Source of the DNA: Psychroflexus salarius
GTDB taxonomy: Bacteria; Bacteroidota; Bacteroidia; Flavobacteriales; Flavobacteriaceae
DNA length: 64,000 bases
Reading direction: 5' to 3'
NCBI RefSeq assembly: GCF_900129035.1
Contig: NZ_FQTW01000005.1
Location: 1 to 64,000 of the forward strand
Numbering within the stretch: position 1 is the stretch's first letter; each line of letters opens with the position of its first letter. Shown here one piece after another: positions 55,313 through 64,000 of the stretch. Made by a program: the position numbers and the translations under genes. The notes under the pieces were generated by a model that was not told the DNA's origin, did not search any database, and saw nothing but the letters and a program-made list of their open reading frames with translations.

Positions 55313-57373
55313 ATGCAAAGATACGTTAATAGAGAATTAAGCTGGTTGCAATTTAATGCACGCGTACTTCAAGAAGCCGCCGATGAATCTGTACCTTTAA
55401 TAGAACGCCTTAGGTTTTTAGGGATTTTTTCGAATAATTTAGATGAATTTTTTAAGGTGAGATATGCAACAGTAAAGCGTATTGATATGGCTGGTAAAGC
55501 CGGTAAAAAGGTTTTTGGTGGCGTAAAAGCAAGTCGACTGCTTAAAGAAATTACTCAGATAGTTATTAAACATCAAGCCGAAAGTTTAAATATATTGAGT
55601 GATATTAAAGAAAAGTTGAAATCTCATAATATATGTATTATAGATGAAACTCAGGTGAAGCCAGAGCAACACGAATTTATCAAAGACTTTTTTTTACAAA
55701 AAGTGAGTCCGGCTTTGGTAACCATCATGCTCAATGAAGTTGAAAAAGTTCCGCATTTAAAAGATTCTAAGGCTTATTTAGCTGTTAAAATGCGCCAAAA
55801 TGTAGCATCAGGAATTCGAAACCGCTACATTTTAATAGAAGTTCCTACAAATGTTAACAGGTTTATCGTGTTACCTTCAACTGATGATAAGCATTATATC
55901 ATGCTTCTAGATGATTTGATTAGGTATAATTTAGATGTATTGTTTAATATTTTTGATTACGAATCAATTTCAGCACACATGGTTAAAATCACCCGTGATG
56001 CTGAGCTTGAAATGGAAAGTGATCTTAGTAAAAGTTATATTGAAAAAATTATTGATAGTGTTAAAGATCGTATAGACGGTGATCCAGTTCGGTTTGTTTA
56101 TGATAAAGAAATTGAACAAGATACGCTAGATTTTTTACTGAGTAAAATGGGGATCGATAACACTGACAGTTTAATACCTGGCGGTCGTTATCACAATCGA
56201 AGAGATTATATGAAGTTTCCAGACCTTGGCGCTAAACATTTACTTTACGATAAGATAGACCCATTACCTATTAATGGCGTTAAGCTACAAGGAAGTTTAT
56301 TAGCTAAACTTAAAGAGAATGATTTTTTACAGTACACGCCTTATCACACCTTTTCTTACACCGTAAAATTTTTACGTGAAGCCGCTTTAGATCCTTTAGT
56401 TAAGTCGATAAAAATAACCATTTACCGTTTAGCTGAAGTCTCACATATTGCCAGTTCACTAATTAATGCAGTGAAAAATGGTAAATCTGTAACGGTTTCA
56501 ATAGAACTCCAAGCCCGTTTTGATGAAGCCAATAACATTAAATATGCTGAGAAAATGGAACGCGAAGGCATTAAACTCATATTTGGTGTAACAGGATTAA
56601 AAGTGCATGCAAAAACCTGCGTGATAGAACGCTTAGAAAATGATAAAGTGGTACGTTATGGCTTTATCAGCACAGGAAATTTTAATGAAAATACAGCTAA
56701 AATTTATACAGATTATACCTTATTTACAGCCCATCAAGGCATTTTAAAAGACATAAAAAAAGTATTCGATTTCTTTGAGGTTAATTATAAGATTAAGAAA
56801 TACAAACATCTTATCGTTTCGCCGCATTACTCTCGTGATGCTTTTACAGCTATGATTAATCAAGAAATTGAAAACCATCAAGCTGGAAAATCCTCTGGTA
56901 TGTGTTTTAAAATGAATAGTCTATCAGATTATGGTATGATTGATCAATTATACGAAGCAAGTCAAGCTGGCGTAAAAATTAAACTAATTGTTCGGGGTAT
57001 TTGCTGTTTAAAGCCACAAGTTGAAGGTTTAAGCGAAAATATTGAAGTCATTAGTGTAGTTGATAAATTTTTAGAACACTCAAGATTATATATTTTTGAA
57101 AATGATGGATTACCAAAAGTGTTTATTTCATCGGCAGATTTAATGACCAGAAATCTTGACCATCGTGTCGAAGTAACTTGCCCAATTTATGACGAATCTA
57201 TAAAAAATGAACTTATAGAAACTTTTAATTTATGTTGGTCAGAAAATGTAAAAGCGCGTGATATGGCTCAGCAAGATACGAATGCTTACAGAGTTGTCCC
57301 GTCAAATTCAACTAAACATAGAAGTCAGTTTACAACTTATGATTATTATTTAAACGCTTCAAAAAATGCTTAA
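55313..57373 (+). CDS. ppk1: Polyphosphate kinase 1
   Basis: 686 residues, full length. N-terminal NRELSWLQFNARVLQEA; catalytic His432 in KVHAKTCVIER, the second conserved His589 in HSRLYIFEN. Synthesises polyphosphate from ATP (reversible). It overlaps ppx by 8 bases and follows the SixA-like gene with no gap. Confidence 0.97.
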   Translation: MQRYVNRELSWLQFNARVLQEAADESVPLIERLRFLGIFSNNLDEFFKVRYATVKRIDMAGKAGKKVFGGVKASRLLKEITQIVIKHQAESLNILSDIKEKLKSHNICIIDETQVKPEQHEFIKDFFLQKVSPALVTIMLNEVEKVPHLKDSKAYLAVKMRQNVASGIRNRYILIEVPTNVNRFIVLPSTDDKHYIMLLDDLIRYNLDVLFNIFDYESISAHMVKITRDAELEMESDLSKSYIEKIIDSVKDRIDGDPVRFVYDKEIEQDTLDFLLSKMGIDNTDSLIPGGRYHNRRDYMKFPDLGAKHLLYDKIDPLPINGVKLQGSLLAKLKENDFLQYTPYHTFSYTVKFLREAALDPLVKSIKITIYRLAEVSHIASSLINAVKNGKSVTVSIELQARFDEANNIKYAEKMEREGIKLIFGVTGLKVHAKTCVIERLENDKVVRYGFISTGNFNENTAKIYTDYTLFTAHQGILKDIKKVFDFFEVNYKIKKYKHLIVSPHYSRDAFTAMINQEIENHQAGKSSGMCFKMNSLSDYGMIDQLYEASQAGVKIKLIVRGICCLKPQVEGLSENIEVISVVDKFLEHSRLYIFENDGLPKVFISSADLMTRNLDHRVEVTCPIYDESIKNELIETFNLCWSENVKARDMAQQDTNAYRVVPSNSTKHRSQFTTYDYYLNASKNA

Positions 57374-58259
57374 AATAAGAAAAATTGCCGCTATAGATAT
57401 AGGCTCAAATGCCGTAAGATTACTCATATCAACCATAACTGAGCCCAAAGATAAACCAGTAACATTTAAAAAAACTTCTTTAGTTCGAGTGCCGATCCGT
57501 TTAGGACAAGATGTGTTTACAACAGGTGAAATCAGTAATTACAATCAAAAACGAATGTTGAAAACCATGAAGGCTTTTAAGTTTTTAATGGAGTGCCATG
57601 AAATTGAAGACTATAGAGCCTGTGCAACTTCAGCAATGCGCGATGCTAGTAACAGAAATGAATTAGTTGAAACAATTAAACAACAAACCAATATTTCAAT
57701 AGAGATTATTGATGGTGAAGATGAAGCTAGTATTATTGCTGCAACTGACTTACACGCACTCATTGAAGAAGATAAAAATTATTTGTATGTTGATGTTGGT
57801 GGCGGAAGTACAGAGTTTACTTTATATATACAAGGGAAAACAAAAGCTTCAAAATCTTTTAAAATTGGTACAGTAAGGCTTTTAAATAATGGTGTTTCAG
57901 ATGAGCTTTGGCAAGAAGCTGAACAATGGGTTAAATATAACACTAAAGGAATTAGTCGCTTGCAAATGATTGGTTCTGGCGGTAATATTAATAACATTTT
58001 TAAATCTAGTGGCAAAAAACCTGGTAAAACCTTGTCTTATTTTTATTTAAGTTCGTACTATCAATTACTAAAATCCTTAACTTACGAAGAGCGAATTTCA
58101 CAACTCAATTTAAACCAAGATCGTGCAGACGTCATTATTCCAGCTGCCGAAATTTATTTGTCAGCTATGAATTGGAGTAGAGCTAGAGCAGTGCACGTTC
58201 CTAAAATTGGCTTATCAGACGGTATTATAAAATCAATTTATAATAAAATTAAAGACTAA
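57366..58259 (+). CDS. ppx: Exopolyphosphatase / GppA family phosphatase
   Basis: 297 residues, the short Bacteroidota form without a C-terminal HD domain. AAIDIGSNAVRLLIS at the start, TSAMRDASNRNE, then YVDVGGGSTEFTLY. Hydrolyses terminal phosphates from polyphosphate or pppGpp. It overlaps ppk1 by 8 bases, and its stop overlaps the convergent flavoprotein by 4. Confidence 0.93.
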   Translation: MLKIRKIAAIDIGSNAVRLLISTITEPKDKPVTFKKTSLVRVPIRLGQDVFTTGEISNYNQKRMLKTMKAFKFLMECHEIEDYRACATSAMRDASNRNELVETIKQQTNISIEIIDGEDEASIIAATDLHALIEEDKNYLYVDVGGGSTEFTLYIQGKTKASKSFKIGTVRLLNNGVSDELWQEAEQWVKYNTKGISRLQMIGSGGNINNIFKSSGKKPGKTLSYFYLSSYYQLLKSLTYEERISQLNLNQDRADVIIPAAEIYLSAMNWSRARAVHVPKIGLSDGIIKSIYNKIKD

Positions 58260-59329
58260 ACTAGTTCTTTACTTGATGTTGGCTGATAAACTTTTTTAAT
58301 GTGTTGAGCTATAAACTCAGCATCTGTTTTAACGCCACCCAAAGTTGCTGAGGCACGTGTATATAACCAAGGAAGTCCCATAAAATAAAGTCCTTTTATA
58401 TGGCTGACTCCACGTTCATGAACTGGATAGCCATCATTGTCAAGTTCTAAACCTTCAATCCAATCAAACTTAGGTCTATAACCAGTCGCCCAAACAATAT
58501 TTTTAACATCAGTTAATGTTTGCTGTTTTGTTTCAATGGTATTTCCTTCAGCGTTTAATGTGTGACCAACAGGAATAACGTTTTTCCGGTTTAAAATACC
58601 TTTTACATCAGTTCCTATGACTGGTTGTTTAGATTCGCTTATTTTTTTTCCTAACCACGAATCTTTAGAGATGCTGAGGTAGCCTGTTTTTGTAAACCAC
58701 CACCATAATGTTTTTCCTAAAATTTCTTGTGGTAAACTTTTAACGCTAGTATCACCTGAAAAATAAACAGTATCGTTTCTTGAGTTGGAAATTTCGTTTA
58801 AAATTTGGTAACCTGAATCTCCAGCGCCTACAACTAAAACCTTACCAGGGTTAAGTTGTGAAGGATTTTTATAGTAATTACTGTGTATTTGAAATATTGA
58901 GGCATCAATATATTTATGAAATCTTGGCGTATGCGGAATGTGAAATGGTCCAGTAGCAACAACTACGTTTTTAGCTCTTGTAATTCCGCTATTATGTGCA
59001 ACTTCAAAGTGTGTAGATTTTTTACTAATTCCTTCAACTAATGTGTTGAGTTGTACGGGGAAATTGAAGTGTTTTACATAAGTTTTAAAATAGTTGGCAA
59101 CTTCGTATTTGTTAGGATATTGGCCATTTTCAGCAGGAAAATCAAGACCTTTAAGATGGTTAAATTCAGTCGGTGTAAATAGTTTTAGTGAATCCCAACG
59201 GTTAAGCCAAGAAGCGCCAATTTGTTCTTCTTTGTCTAGAATTACAAAGTTGTATTGAAGCTTTTGGAGTTCATAAGCCATTGCTAATCCAGCTTGAGCA
59301 GCACCAATAATTAAAAAATCTAACATCAT
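58256..59329 (-). CDS. CzcO-type FAD-dependent oxidoreductase
   Basis: 357 residues (ATG at 59329 or the next codon). FAD site IIGAAQAGLAMAYEL where the usual GAG is GAA; second Rossmann VLVVGAGDSGYQI; also VVVATGPFHIPHTPRF and WATGYRPKFDW. Similar to flavin-containing monooxygenases and the CzcO family. Substrate unknown. Its neighbours are a membrane protein and a YpdA-like reductase, both on the same strand. Confidence 0.88.
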   Translation of the reverse strand: MMLDFLIIGAAQAGLAMAYELQKLQYNFVILDKEEQIGASWLNRWDSLKLFTPTEFNHLKGLDFPAENGQYPNKYEVANYFKTYVKHFNFPVQLNTLVEGISKKSTHFEVAHNSGITRAKNVVVATGPFHIPHTPRFHKYIDASIFQIHSNYYKNPSQLNPGKVLVVGAGDSGYQILNEISNSRNDTVYFSGDTSVKSLPQEILGKTLWWWFTKTGYLSISKDSWLGKKISESKQPVIGTDVKGILNRKNVIPVGHTLNAEGNTIETKQQTLTDVKNIVWATGYRPKFDWIEGLELDNDGYPVHERGVSHIKGLYFMGLPWLYTRASATLGGVKTDAEFIAQHIKKVYQPTSSKELV

Positions 59330-59362
59330 AAAATTTATGGTTAGCCTGCAATATACTAAATT

Positions 59363-60238
59363 TTAATGCAACCGTTTTTGATAGCTTTTGTATATGAGTA
59401 AAATAAGCACACCAAAACTGACCGCCACCACAATTAAAATAGCATTTAAGATACCACTGGCTGAAAATGATAGTTTAATCAATATTGTAGAAATTATAAA
59501 TCCAGAATTTCTAATAACGCGACTAAATTCATCTGTTTGTAGAAATGAAAATAATAGCAATAGCACATCTACAATAATCAAAATCGTAAAAAACTCATCA
59601 AAAAAGACGTTATTAACCGATTTTATACTTTGTGAAATTTTATCGGGCTGTAAGTTGAGAGTGCTAAACCAATTAGTAAATGAGTAAATGGCAATTATAG
59701 CGATAATTGGTACAAGTACACTTGCTAGTATTTTTTTGACTTTTATATAAGTTTTTGTTTTATGGTTAATTTCTTTTTCTGAAGTTTTAAGTTGTTTATT
59801 GATGTTGTAAAACCCTAAAATCAATGCAAACAATACTAAAGTTGCAATAATATCTATGGTAAATTCTAAGTCACCAGAAATTGAAAACCAATTTGATGAA
59901 AATTCAAGTTTCGACAAATCGTAAAAAAGCTTACGAATTAAAATTAACGTAATAATTTCATATTGCTTACCAATGTAGTTGGTAATTGACTTAGGAATGT
60001 AAAATACTAGTAAATAGACTTCATAAATTAATATGATTGAAAATGGCGTGTAGATTGCTGATAATGGACTGATGAAAAGTTCTTTAAATGCGCCAGAGTC
60101 AATTAAGCCAAAATCAACAAGTCCTATGAAAATTAGATGAACCAAAAATGATGCTATGGCAACATAAACAACAATTTTTTCTAAGTTAGACTTAAAACTA
60201 TTATTTAAAAAGAAATGATTAGGTAAATTTAAATTCAT
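59363..60238 (-). CDS. Multi-pass membrane protein, unknown function
   Basis: 291 residues, six or seven membrane segments, with a soluble loop (ITNYIGKQYEIITLILIRKL) and a basic central loop (KTSEKEINHKTKTYIKVKK). No known family was recognised with confidence. It lies between the CzcO-like and YpdA-like flavoproteins on the same strand, which may be coincidence. Composition is rich in Ile, Leu and Phe. Confidence 0.7.
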   Translation of the reverse strand: MNLNLPNHFFLNNSFKSNLEKIVVYVAIASFLVHLIFIGLVDFGLIDSGAFKELFISPLSAIYTPFSIILIYEVYLLVFYIPKSITNYIGKQYEIITLILIRKLFYDLSKLEFSSNWFSISGDLEFTIDIIATLVLFALILGFYNINKQLKTSEKEINHKTKTYIKVKKILASVLVPIIAIIAIYSFTNWFSTLNLQPDKISQSIKSVNNVFFDEFFTILIIVDVLLLLFSFLQTDEFSRVIRNSGFIISTILIKLSFSASGILNAILIVVAVSFGVLILLIYKSYQKRLH

Positions 60239-60292
60239 GTTCCAAATTACAAACTATAAATTAAAGCAGATTTAGATTAACTAATTTTTAGT

Positions 60293-61252
60293 TTAATTTT
60301 TAATATGTTCCATAATCATTGCAGCATGAACCCGTGAATTTTCAATAAACCACTTGTGAGTTTCCATACCGCCACAAATAACTCCAGCCAAGTAAATGTT
60401 ATCAACATTGGTTTTCATGGTTTGTGGGTCATAAATAGGAATATAATTATTTTCAGCTTCAACTTTTACGCCTAATTTTTCTAAAAATTTAAAATTAGGC
60501 TTGTAGCCTGTTAAAGCTAAAACAAAGTCGTTTGTAATGCTAGTTTCTTTTCCTTTATTATTTCTGAAAACAACCTCACTTTGGGTAATTTCTGTTATTT
60601 CAGAATTAAAGTAGGCTTTTATGCTGCCTTCTTCAATACGGTTAATAATATCTGGCCTTACCCAATATTTTACACGTTGTCCTATTTCACTACCTCGAAT
60701 AATCATGCTTACATGAGCACCTTTCCGGTAGGTTTCAAGAGCTGCGTCAACAGCCGAATTACTAGCACCAACAACAACTACATTTTGCATGGCATAATAA
60801 TGTGGGTCTTTGTAATAATGCTTTACTTTATCAAGGTCTTCACCTTTAACACCTAATTTGTTAGGGATGTCGTAAAACCCAGTGGCAACTACGATATTAT
60901 GAGTTGCATAACTCGTTTTATTGGTGTTAACTTCAATAAATTGGTCATGATGTTTTACACTTTCAACTTCTTCAAACAACCGAATGTTAATTTGGTTTGA
61001 TGTGGCCACACGCCTGTAATATTCTAAAGCTTCTTGTTTGGTTGGTTTTGGGTTTTTGCTTATAAATGGGATATGGTCAAGCTCGAGTTTTTCAGAAGTT
61101 GAAAAAAACGTCATGGTTTCAGGATAATGATATAGTGAGTTGACTAAAGCTCCTTTTTCGATGATGATGTAAGACAAATTCTTTTTTTTCGCCTCTAATG
61201 CGCAAGCAATTCCTATTGGTCCGCCGCCGATAATCAATACATCGTATGTCAT
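60293..61252 (-). CDS. ypdA: YpdA-family putative bacillithiol disulfide reductase
   Basis: 319 residues. FAD-binding GGGPIGIACALEAKKKNL, then YPETMTFFSTSE, the NADPH Rossmann VVVVGASNSAVDAALE, and ICGGMETHKWFIENSR at the end. In the family it reduces bacillithiol disulfide with NADPH. This suggests the organism makes bacillithiol. It starts 6 bases after rpe. Confidence 0.92.
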   Translation of the reverse strand: MTYDVLIIGGGPIGIACALEAKKKNLSYIIIEKGALVNSLYHYPETMTFFSTSEKLELDHIPFISKNPKPTKQEALEYYRRVATSNQINIRLFEEVESVKHHDQFIEVNTNKTSYATHNIVVATGFYDIPNKLGVKGEDLDKVKHYYKDPHYYAMQNVVVVGASNSAVDAALETYRKGAHVSMIIRGSEIGQRVKYWVRPDIINRIEEGSIKAYFNSEITEITQSEVVFRNNKGKETSITNDFVLALTGYKPNFKFLEKLGVKVEAENNYIPIYDPQTMKTNVDNIYLAGVICGGMETHKWFIENSRVHAAMIMEHIKN

Positions 61253-61258
61253 AAAATT

Positions 61259-61918
61259 TTAATTTATCAGTGTTTTTAAATCTGCAATCGTTTCTGTTGG
61301 ATTTTCAGATTTAAATACAAAGCTACCAGCTACAAGCACATCAGCACCACACATTATTAATTCTTTAGCATTTTTACTGGTAACGCCACCGTCAATTTCA
61401 ATTTTAGTATCGGCCTTTTTTTCGCTGATTAAAGCTTTAAGTTGTTTAACTTTATCATAAGTATTTTCAATAAAACTTTGACCGCCAAAACCTGGATTTA
61501 CACTCATTACACAAACCATATCTATATCCTGAATGGTATCGCGTAAAAGCTCAACATTAGTATGTGGATTAACGGCAACGCCGGCTTGCATGCCTTGCGC
61601 TTTAATAGCTTGTAAACTTCTATGTAAATGCGTGCAAGCTTCATAATGAACGGTTAGCATATTGGCACCAAGTTCAGCAAAGGTAGTGATGTAGCGGTCA
61701 GGATCAACAATCATCAGATGCACATCAATAAACTTATCAGCATGCTGTTGAATCGCTTTTAAAACAGGCATTCCAAACGATATATTTGGCACAAAAACGC
61801 CATCCATAATATCAATATGAAACCAATCAGCTTGACTTTGATTCACAAGCTCAACATCGCGTTGTAAATTACCAAAATCTGCTGCTAAAATTGAAGGTGC
61901 AATTAACTTTGTATCCAT
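61259..61918 (-). CDS. rpe: Ribulose-phosphate 3-epimerase
   Basis: 219 residues from ATG at 61918 (MDTKLIAPSILAADF); a longer frame to 62065 is not protein-like and crosses the -7 element at 61938. Motifs: HIDIMDGVFVPNISFG, DVHLMIVDPDRYI, VNPGFGGQ and VDGGV-like EIDGGVTSKN. Interconverts ribulose 5-phosphate and xylulose 5-phosphate. It precedes ypdA by 6 bases. Confidence 0.97.
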   Translation of the reverse strand: MDTKLIAPSILAADFGNLQRDVELVNQSQADWFHIDIMDGVFVPNISFGMPVLKAIQQHADKFIDVHLMIVDPDRYITTFAELGANMLTVHYEACTHLHRSLQAIKAQGMQAGVAVNPHTNVELLRDTIQDIDMVCVMSVNPGFGGQSFIENTYDKVKQLKALISEKKADTKIEIDGGVTSKNAKELIMCGADVLVAGSFVFKSENPTETIADLKTLIN

Positions 61919-61937
61919 AAATTTGTGATTTAAATTG

Positions 61938-61945
61938 CAAAAATA
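61938..61945 (-). promoter_or_regulatory. Bacteroidota -7 element for rpe
   Basis: TATTTTTG on the minus strand, exact TAnnTTTG, 19 bases before the chosen rpe ATG. It argues against the longer frame. Confidence 0.5.
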
Positions 61946-61990
61946 CACAATGCATACATGGTAAACCATATTAATTAGAAAACTTCTATA

Positions 61991-62323
61991 ATGCTTCAAC
62001 CCATAATTCATTACAGTTTGCATTTTGTATTCATTGCTTGGTTTGCTCATCAATTTAAACGTCAAGAATTTGGTTGGTTTAAAGTTTACTTAATACTATT
62101 GAGTAGCATGCTTATTGATATTGATCACTTATGGGCAACACCAATATTTGATCCTAACCGATGTAGTGTCGGTTTTCACACATTTCATTCTGAAATTTCA
62201 ATAGCTTTATATATCTTAGTTTTTTTATTTTCAAAGGAATATTGGTTGAAATTACTCACGTTTGGATTAATATTTCATATCATTACCGATGAAATAGATT
62301 GTTTAATGAGCACTTATTTTTAG
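61991..62323 (+). CDS. DUF6122-like membrane protein
   Basis: 110 residues. Four hydrophobic segments; the polar motifs MLIDIDHLWATPIF (about 39-52) and FHTFHSE resemble the membrane-bound metal-dependent hydrolase (YdjM/DUF457) pattern with paired Asp and His. In Flavobacteriaceae it is a short family (DUF6122). Function unknown. Its start overlaps the upstream region of rpe on the other strand; the next gene starts 6 bases downstream. Confidence 0.8.
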   Translation: MLQPIIHYSLHFVFIAWFAHQFKRQEFGWFKVYLILLSSMLIDIDHLWATPIFDPNRCSVGFHTFHSEISIALYILVFLFSKEYWLKLLTFGLIFHIITDEIDCLMSTYF

Positions 62324-62329
62324 TTCTAG

Positions 62330-63130
62330 TTGAAGTTATTGCACCAAATAGTACTGTTAGTTTTCAGTTTAGTTTTTAACTTAGTTGAAGCTCAAGATAA
62401 CACCCGAAATTTAAAACTCATTAATAAATCAACGGTTAATTACGATCGCTTTTTAGGTTTTGATCAATTTGGATATCTTTATTATATCAACAACAATGTT
62501 CTTTTTAAGGAACATAAAGACAAAAAAACCTTATTTCAATATCAAGAATTTGCTTTAGGAAACATTACAGCAGTTGATTTAACCAACCCATTAAAAATTG
62601 TTCTCTATTATAACCAATCTAACCTTAGCATAATACTGGATAATAGGTTAAACGAGTTATTTCGTATTGACTTCAATCAAGTCGAAAATACATTAATTAC
62701 AGCCATGGTTTCAACTTCTCGGCAAGACCAATTGTGGGTTTTCGACCTTAATGCACAAGTTTTACATCAATACAATTACAGAAATTCTCGCGTCGTTAAT
62801 TCTTCCTTACCTTTAAAAGCGCCTTTTAATCACTTTGCTAGTGGCTACAATTATTTTTTCTATTCAAACGATAGCTTTTTGTATGGATTTAATGTTTACA
62901 GCAACTTAGTATTAAATAAAAAGCAAGATATACCTATAAGTAAGTTACAGTTTACTTATCCTTATTTATTAATGATACAAGGAAAAAACTTAACCGTTTA
63001 TAATGTAGAGACTCAGCAAAGCAAAGTTTTTGATTTAACAAATATTCCTTATCAAGATGTGTTTTTGAACGATGAAAACTTATATATTTACGACGGAAAA
63101 ACATTAAAAACATATCAGGTTTCTGATTAA
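62330..63130 (+). CDS. Secreted protein with propeller-like strands
   Basis: 266 residues from a TTG start, chosen because a proper signal peptide follows (KLLHQIVLLVFSLVFNLVEA, cleavage near residue 21). The mature part has repeated strands such as FLGFDQFGYLYYINNNVLF and DQLWVFDLNAQVLHQYNY, like a beta-propeller. No motif gives a function. It runs into the kinase gene after 11 bases. Probably periplasmic or surface-exposed. Confidence 0.75.
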   Translation: MKLLHQIVLLVFSLVFNLVEAQDNTRNLKLINKSTVNYDRFLGFDQFGYLYYINNNVLFKEHKDKKTLFQYQEFALGNITAVDLTNPLKIVLYYNQSNLSIILDNRLNELFRIDFNQVENTLITAMVSTSRQDQLWVFDLNAQVLHQYNYRNSRVVNSSLPLKAPFNHFASGYNYFFYSNDSFLYGFNVYSNLVLNKKQDIPISKLQFTYPYLLMIQGKNLTVYNVETQQSKVFDLTNIPYQDVFLNDENLYIYDGKTLKTYQVSD

Positions 63131-63141
63131 AAATACGATTT

Positions 63142-63756
63142 ATGCATGTAGCAATTGCTGGAAACATTGGCGCAGGAAAAACCACACTAACACAGTTATT
63201 AGCAAATCATTTTGGCTGGGAACCTGAGTTTGAAGACGTACTAGAAAACCCTTTTTTAGAGGATTTTTATAACGACATGAAACGCTGGTCATTTAATCTT
63301 CAAATTTATTTTTTAAATTCAAGATTTAGGCAAATCCTTGATATTAGAGAAAGCGGAAAAGATGTAATTCAAGACCGAACTATTTATGAAGACGCATTTA
63401 TATTCGCACCAAACTTGCATGCCATGGGATTAATGTCTAACCGAGATTACGATAATTACAGCTCTTTATTTGATCTTATGGAATCGGTTACAAAATCACC
63501 AGATTTACTTATTTATTTACGTAGTAGTGTCCCTAATTTAGTAAAACAAATACAAAAACGCGGTCGCGATTACGAAAACTCCATTTCGATAGACTACCTT
63601 AATAGACTCAATGAGCGATATGAAGCTTGGATTGAAGGTTATAATAAAGGCAAATTACTCATTATTGATGTTGACGATCTTGACTTTGTTGGAAATCCAG
63701 AAGACTTAGGAGATATCATTAACCGCATTGATGGTGAAATTAATGGTTTATTTTAG
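63142..63756 (+). CDS. Deoxynucleoside kinase
   Basis: 204 residues. P-loop AGNIGAGKTTLTQLL (6-20), DRTIYEDAFIF (the DRS-like catalytic block), then lid arginines in KRGRDYE. Phosphorylates deoxynucleosides for salvage. It is the last plus-strand gene of the window, converging on a MazG-like gene after 9 bases. Confidence 0.94.
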   Translation: MHVAIAGNIGAGKTTLTQLLANHFGWEPEFEDVLENPFLEDFYNDMKRWSFNLQIYFLNSRFRQILDIRESGKDVIQDRTIYEDAFIFAPNLHAMGLMSNRDYDNYSSLFDLMESVTKSPDLLIYLRSSVPNLVKQIQKRGRDYENSISIDYLNRLNERYEAWIEGYNKGKLLIIDVDDLDFVGNPEDLGDIINRIDGEINGLF

Positions 63757-63765
63757 GCCAGCTAT

Positions 63766-64000
63766 TTAATCTTGTTCATTAAAAAATTGCTTTAAATTGG
63801 GTTTAAAATAATTAGAACCTTTCAAGACTTTACCATCTTCTCGGTAAATTGGTTTTCCATTTTCATCAAGCTTACTCATGTTAGAACGCTGAATTTCATC
63901 AAAAACAGCTTCAATTTTGTCTTGCATTCCGTGTGAAATCATGGTGCCACATAAGATATAAAGCATGTCTCCAAGTGCATCAGCGACTTCTACTAAATCA
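63766..64000 (-). CDS. MazG-like nucleotide pyrophosphohydrolase, partial
   Basis: The gene continues past the right end of the window; the start is not visible. The visible 77 residues begin DLVEVADALGDMLYILCG (an EVADALGD-type metal motif of the MazG-like all-alpha NTP pyrophosphatase fold) and end SNYFKPNLKQFFNEQD. A Met inside the window (63966) is not the start, because the metal motif lies upstream of it. It probably hydrolyses nucleoside triphosphates; substrate unknown. Confidence 0.85.
   Translation of the reverse strand, partial: DLVEVADALGDMLYILCGTMISHGMQDKIEAVFDEIQRSNMSKLDENGKPIYREDGKVLKGSNYFKPNLKQFFNEQD

Noticed and set aside
61919-62065. Longer rpe reading frame
   Set aside because: Not family-like and it spans the TATTTTTG -7 element; the start at 61918 is preferred.

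Overview
The window looks like a chromosome segment of a marine-type Flavobacteriaceae (Bacteroidota). Evidence: low G+C; start codons without Shine-Dalgarno sequences, several preceded by the Bacteroidota -7 element TAnnTTTG; many lipoproteins and Bacteroidota-specific families (Lacal_2735-like, DUF6122-like, DUF4129/DUF4350 module, MutA/MutB pair, SixA-Ppk1-Ppx). No ribosomal RNA, prophage, CRISPR array, plasmid gene or transposase was found. Nearly all of it is core or soft-core genome.

Layout. 1-546: gene-free AT-rich stretch with five tandem 22-bp units, then tRNA-Arg(UCU) and its terminator. 780-4351: OmpA-like lipoprotein, glycosyltransferase, lone HsdR_N nuclease-fold protein, DNA polymerase III delta (holA), and a 56-residue protein. 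4608-9137: methylmalonyl-CoA mutase (two subunits), FtsB/DivIC-like protein, uridine kinase. 9313-13360: PQQ sugar dehydrogenase with cytochrome c, then an ECF sigma / anti-sigma-like / outer-membrane protein set. 13438-22824: pterin dehydratase, epimerase-like protein with a non-ATG start, gcvT, nnr, hutH, SDR reductase, menA, purB, sirtuin. 22827-29950: carboxypeptidase-regulatory-like protein, DEAD helicase, second ECF sigma set, TraB/GumN protein, acyltransferase, CoA-type NUDIX, cyclophilin lipoprotein. 29961-38115: TRIC channel, then the RDD / SpoIIM / DUF4129 / DUF4350 / MoxR / DUF58 membrane module and rdgB. 38158-43447: HtrA protease, then a small accessory insert (DUF6252-like lipoprotein and a frameshifted secreted alpha/beta hydrolase). 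43448-47655: dapF, GNAT, mltG, NTF2-like protein, serine ammonia-lyase. 47898-51257: dnaK behind a sigma-54-like promoter, a palindromic element and a divergent Nramp transporter. 51374-58259: pyrR-pyrB, STAS-like protein, rnz, pdxH, sixA-like, ppk1, ppx. 58256-64000: two flavin disulfide/monooxygenase-type reductases around a membrane protein, rpe, DUF6122-like protein, a secreted propeller-like protein, deoxynucleoside kinase and a partial MazG-like gene.

Links. The two mutase subunits form one enzyme of propionate/succinate interconversion. The PQQ dehydrogenase probably passes electrons to the adjacent cytochrome c. Two ECF sigma factors each precede a membrane protein that may control them. 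The MoxR module probably builds one inner-membrane complex. SixA-Ppk1-Ppx handles polyphosphate.

Most unusual features: the 22-bp tandem array; three short palindromic (MITE-like) elements, each placed so that its terminal repeat supplies the stop codon of the neighbouring minus-strand gene, one also encoding the transporter's last residues; the frameshifted hydrolase with a possible attC-like tail; an epimerase-like gene whose Rossmann motif lies upstream of any ATG/GTG start; and a sirtuin that lacks its zinc cysteines. I saw no clear undescribed defence or mobile system; the MoxR module is the best candidate for a poorly understood multi-gene system.
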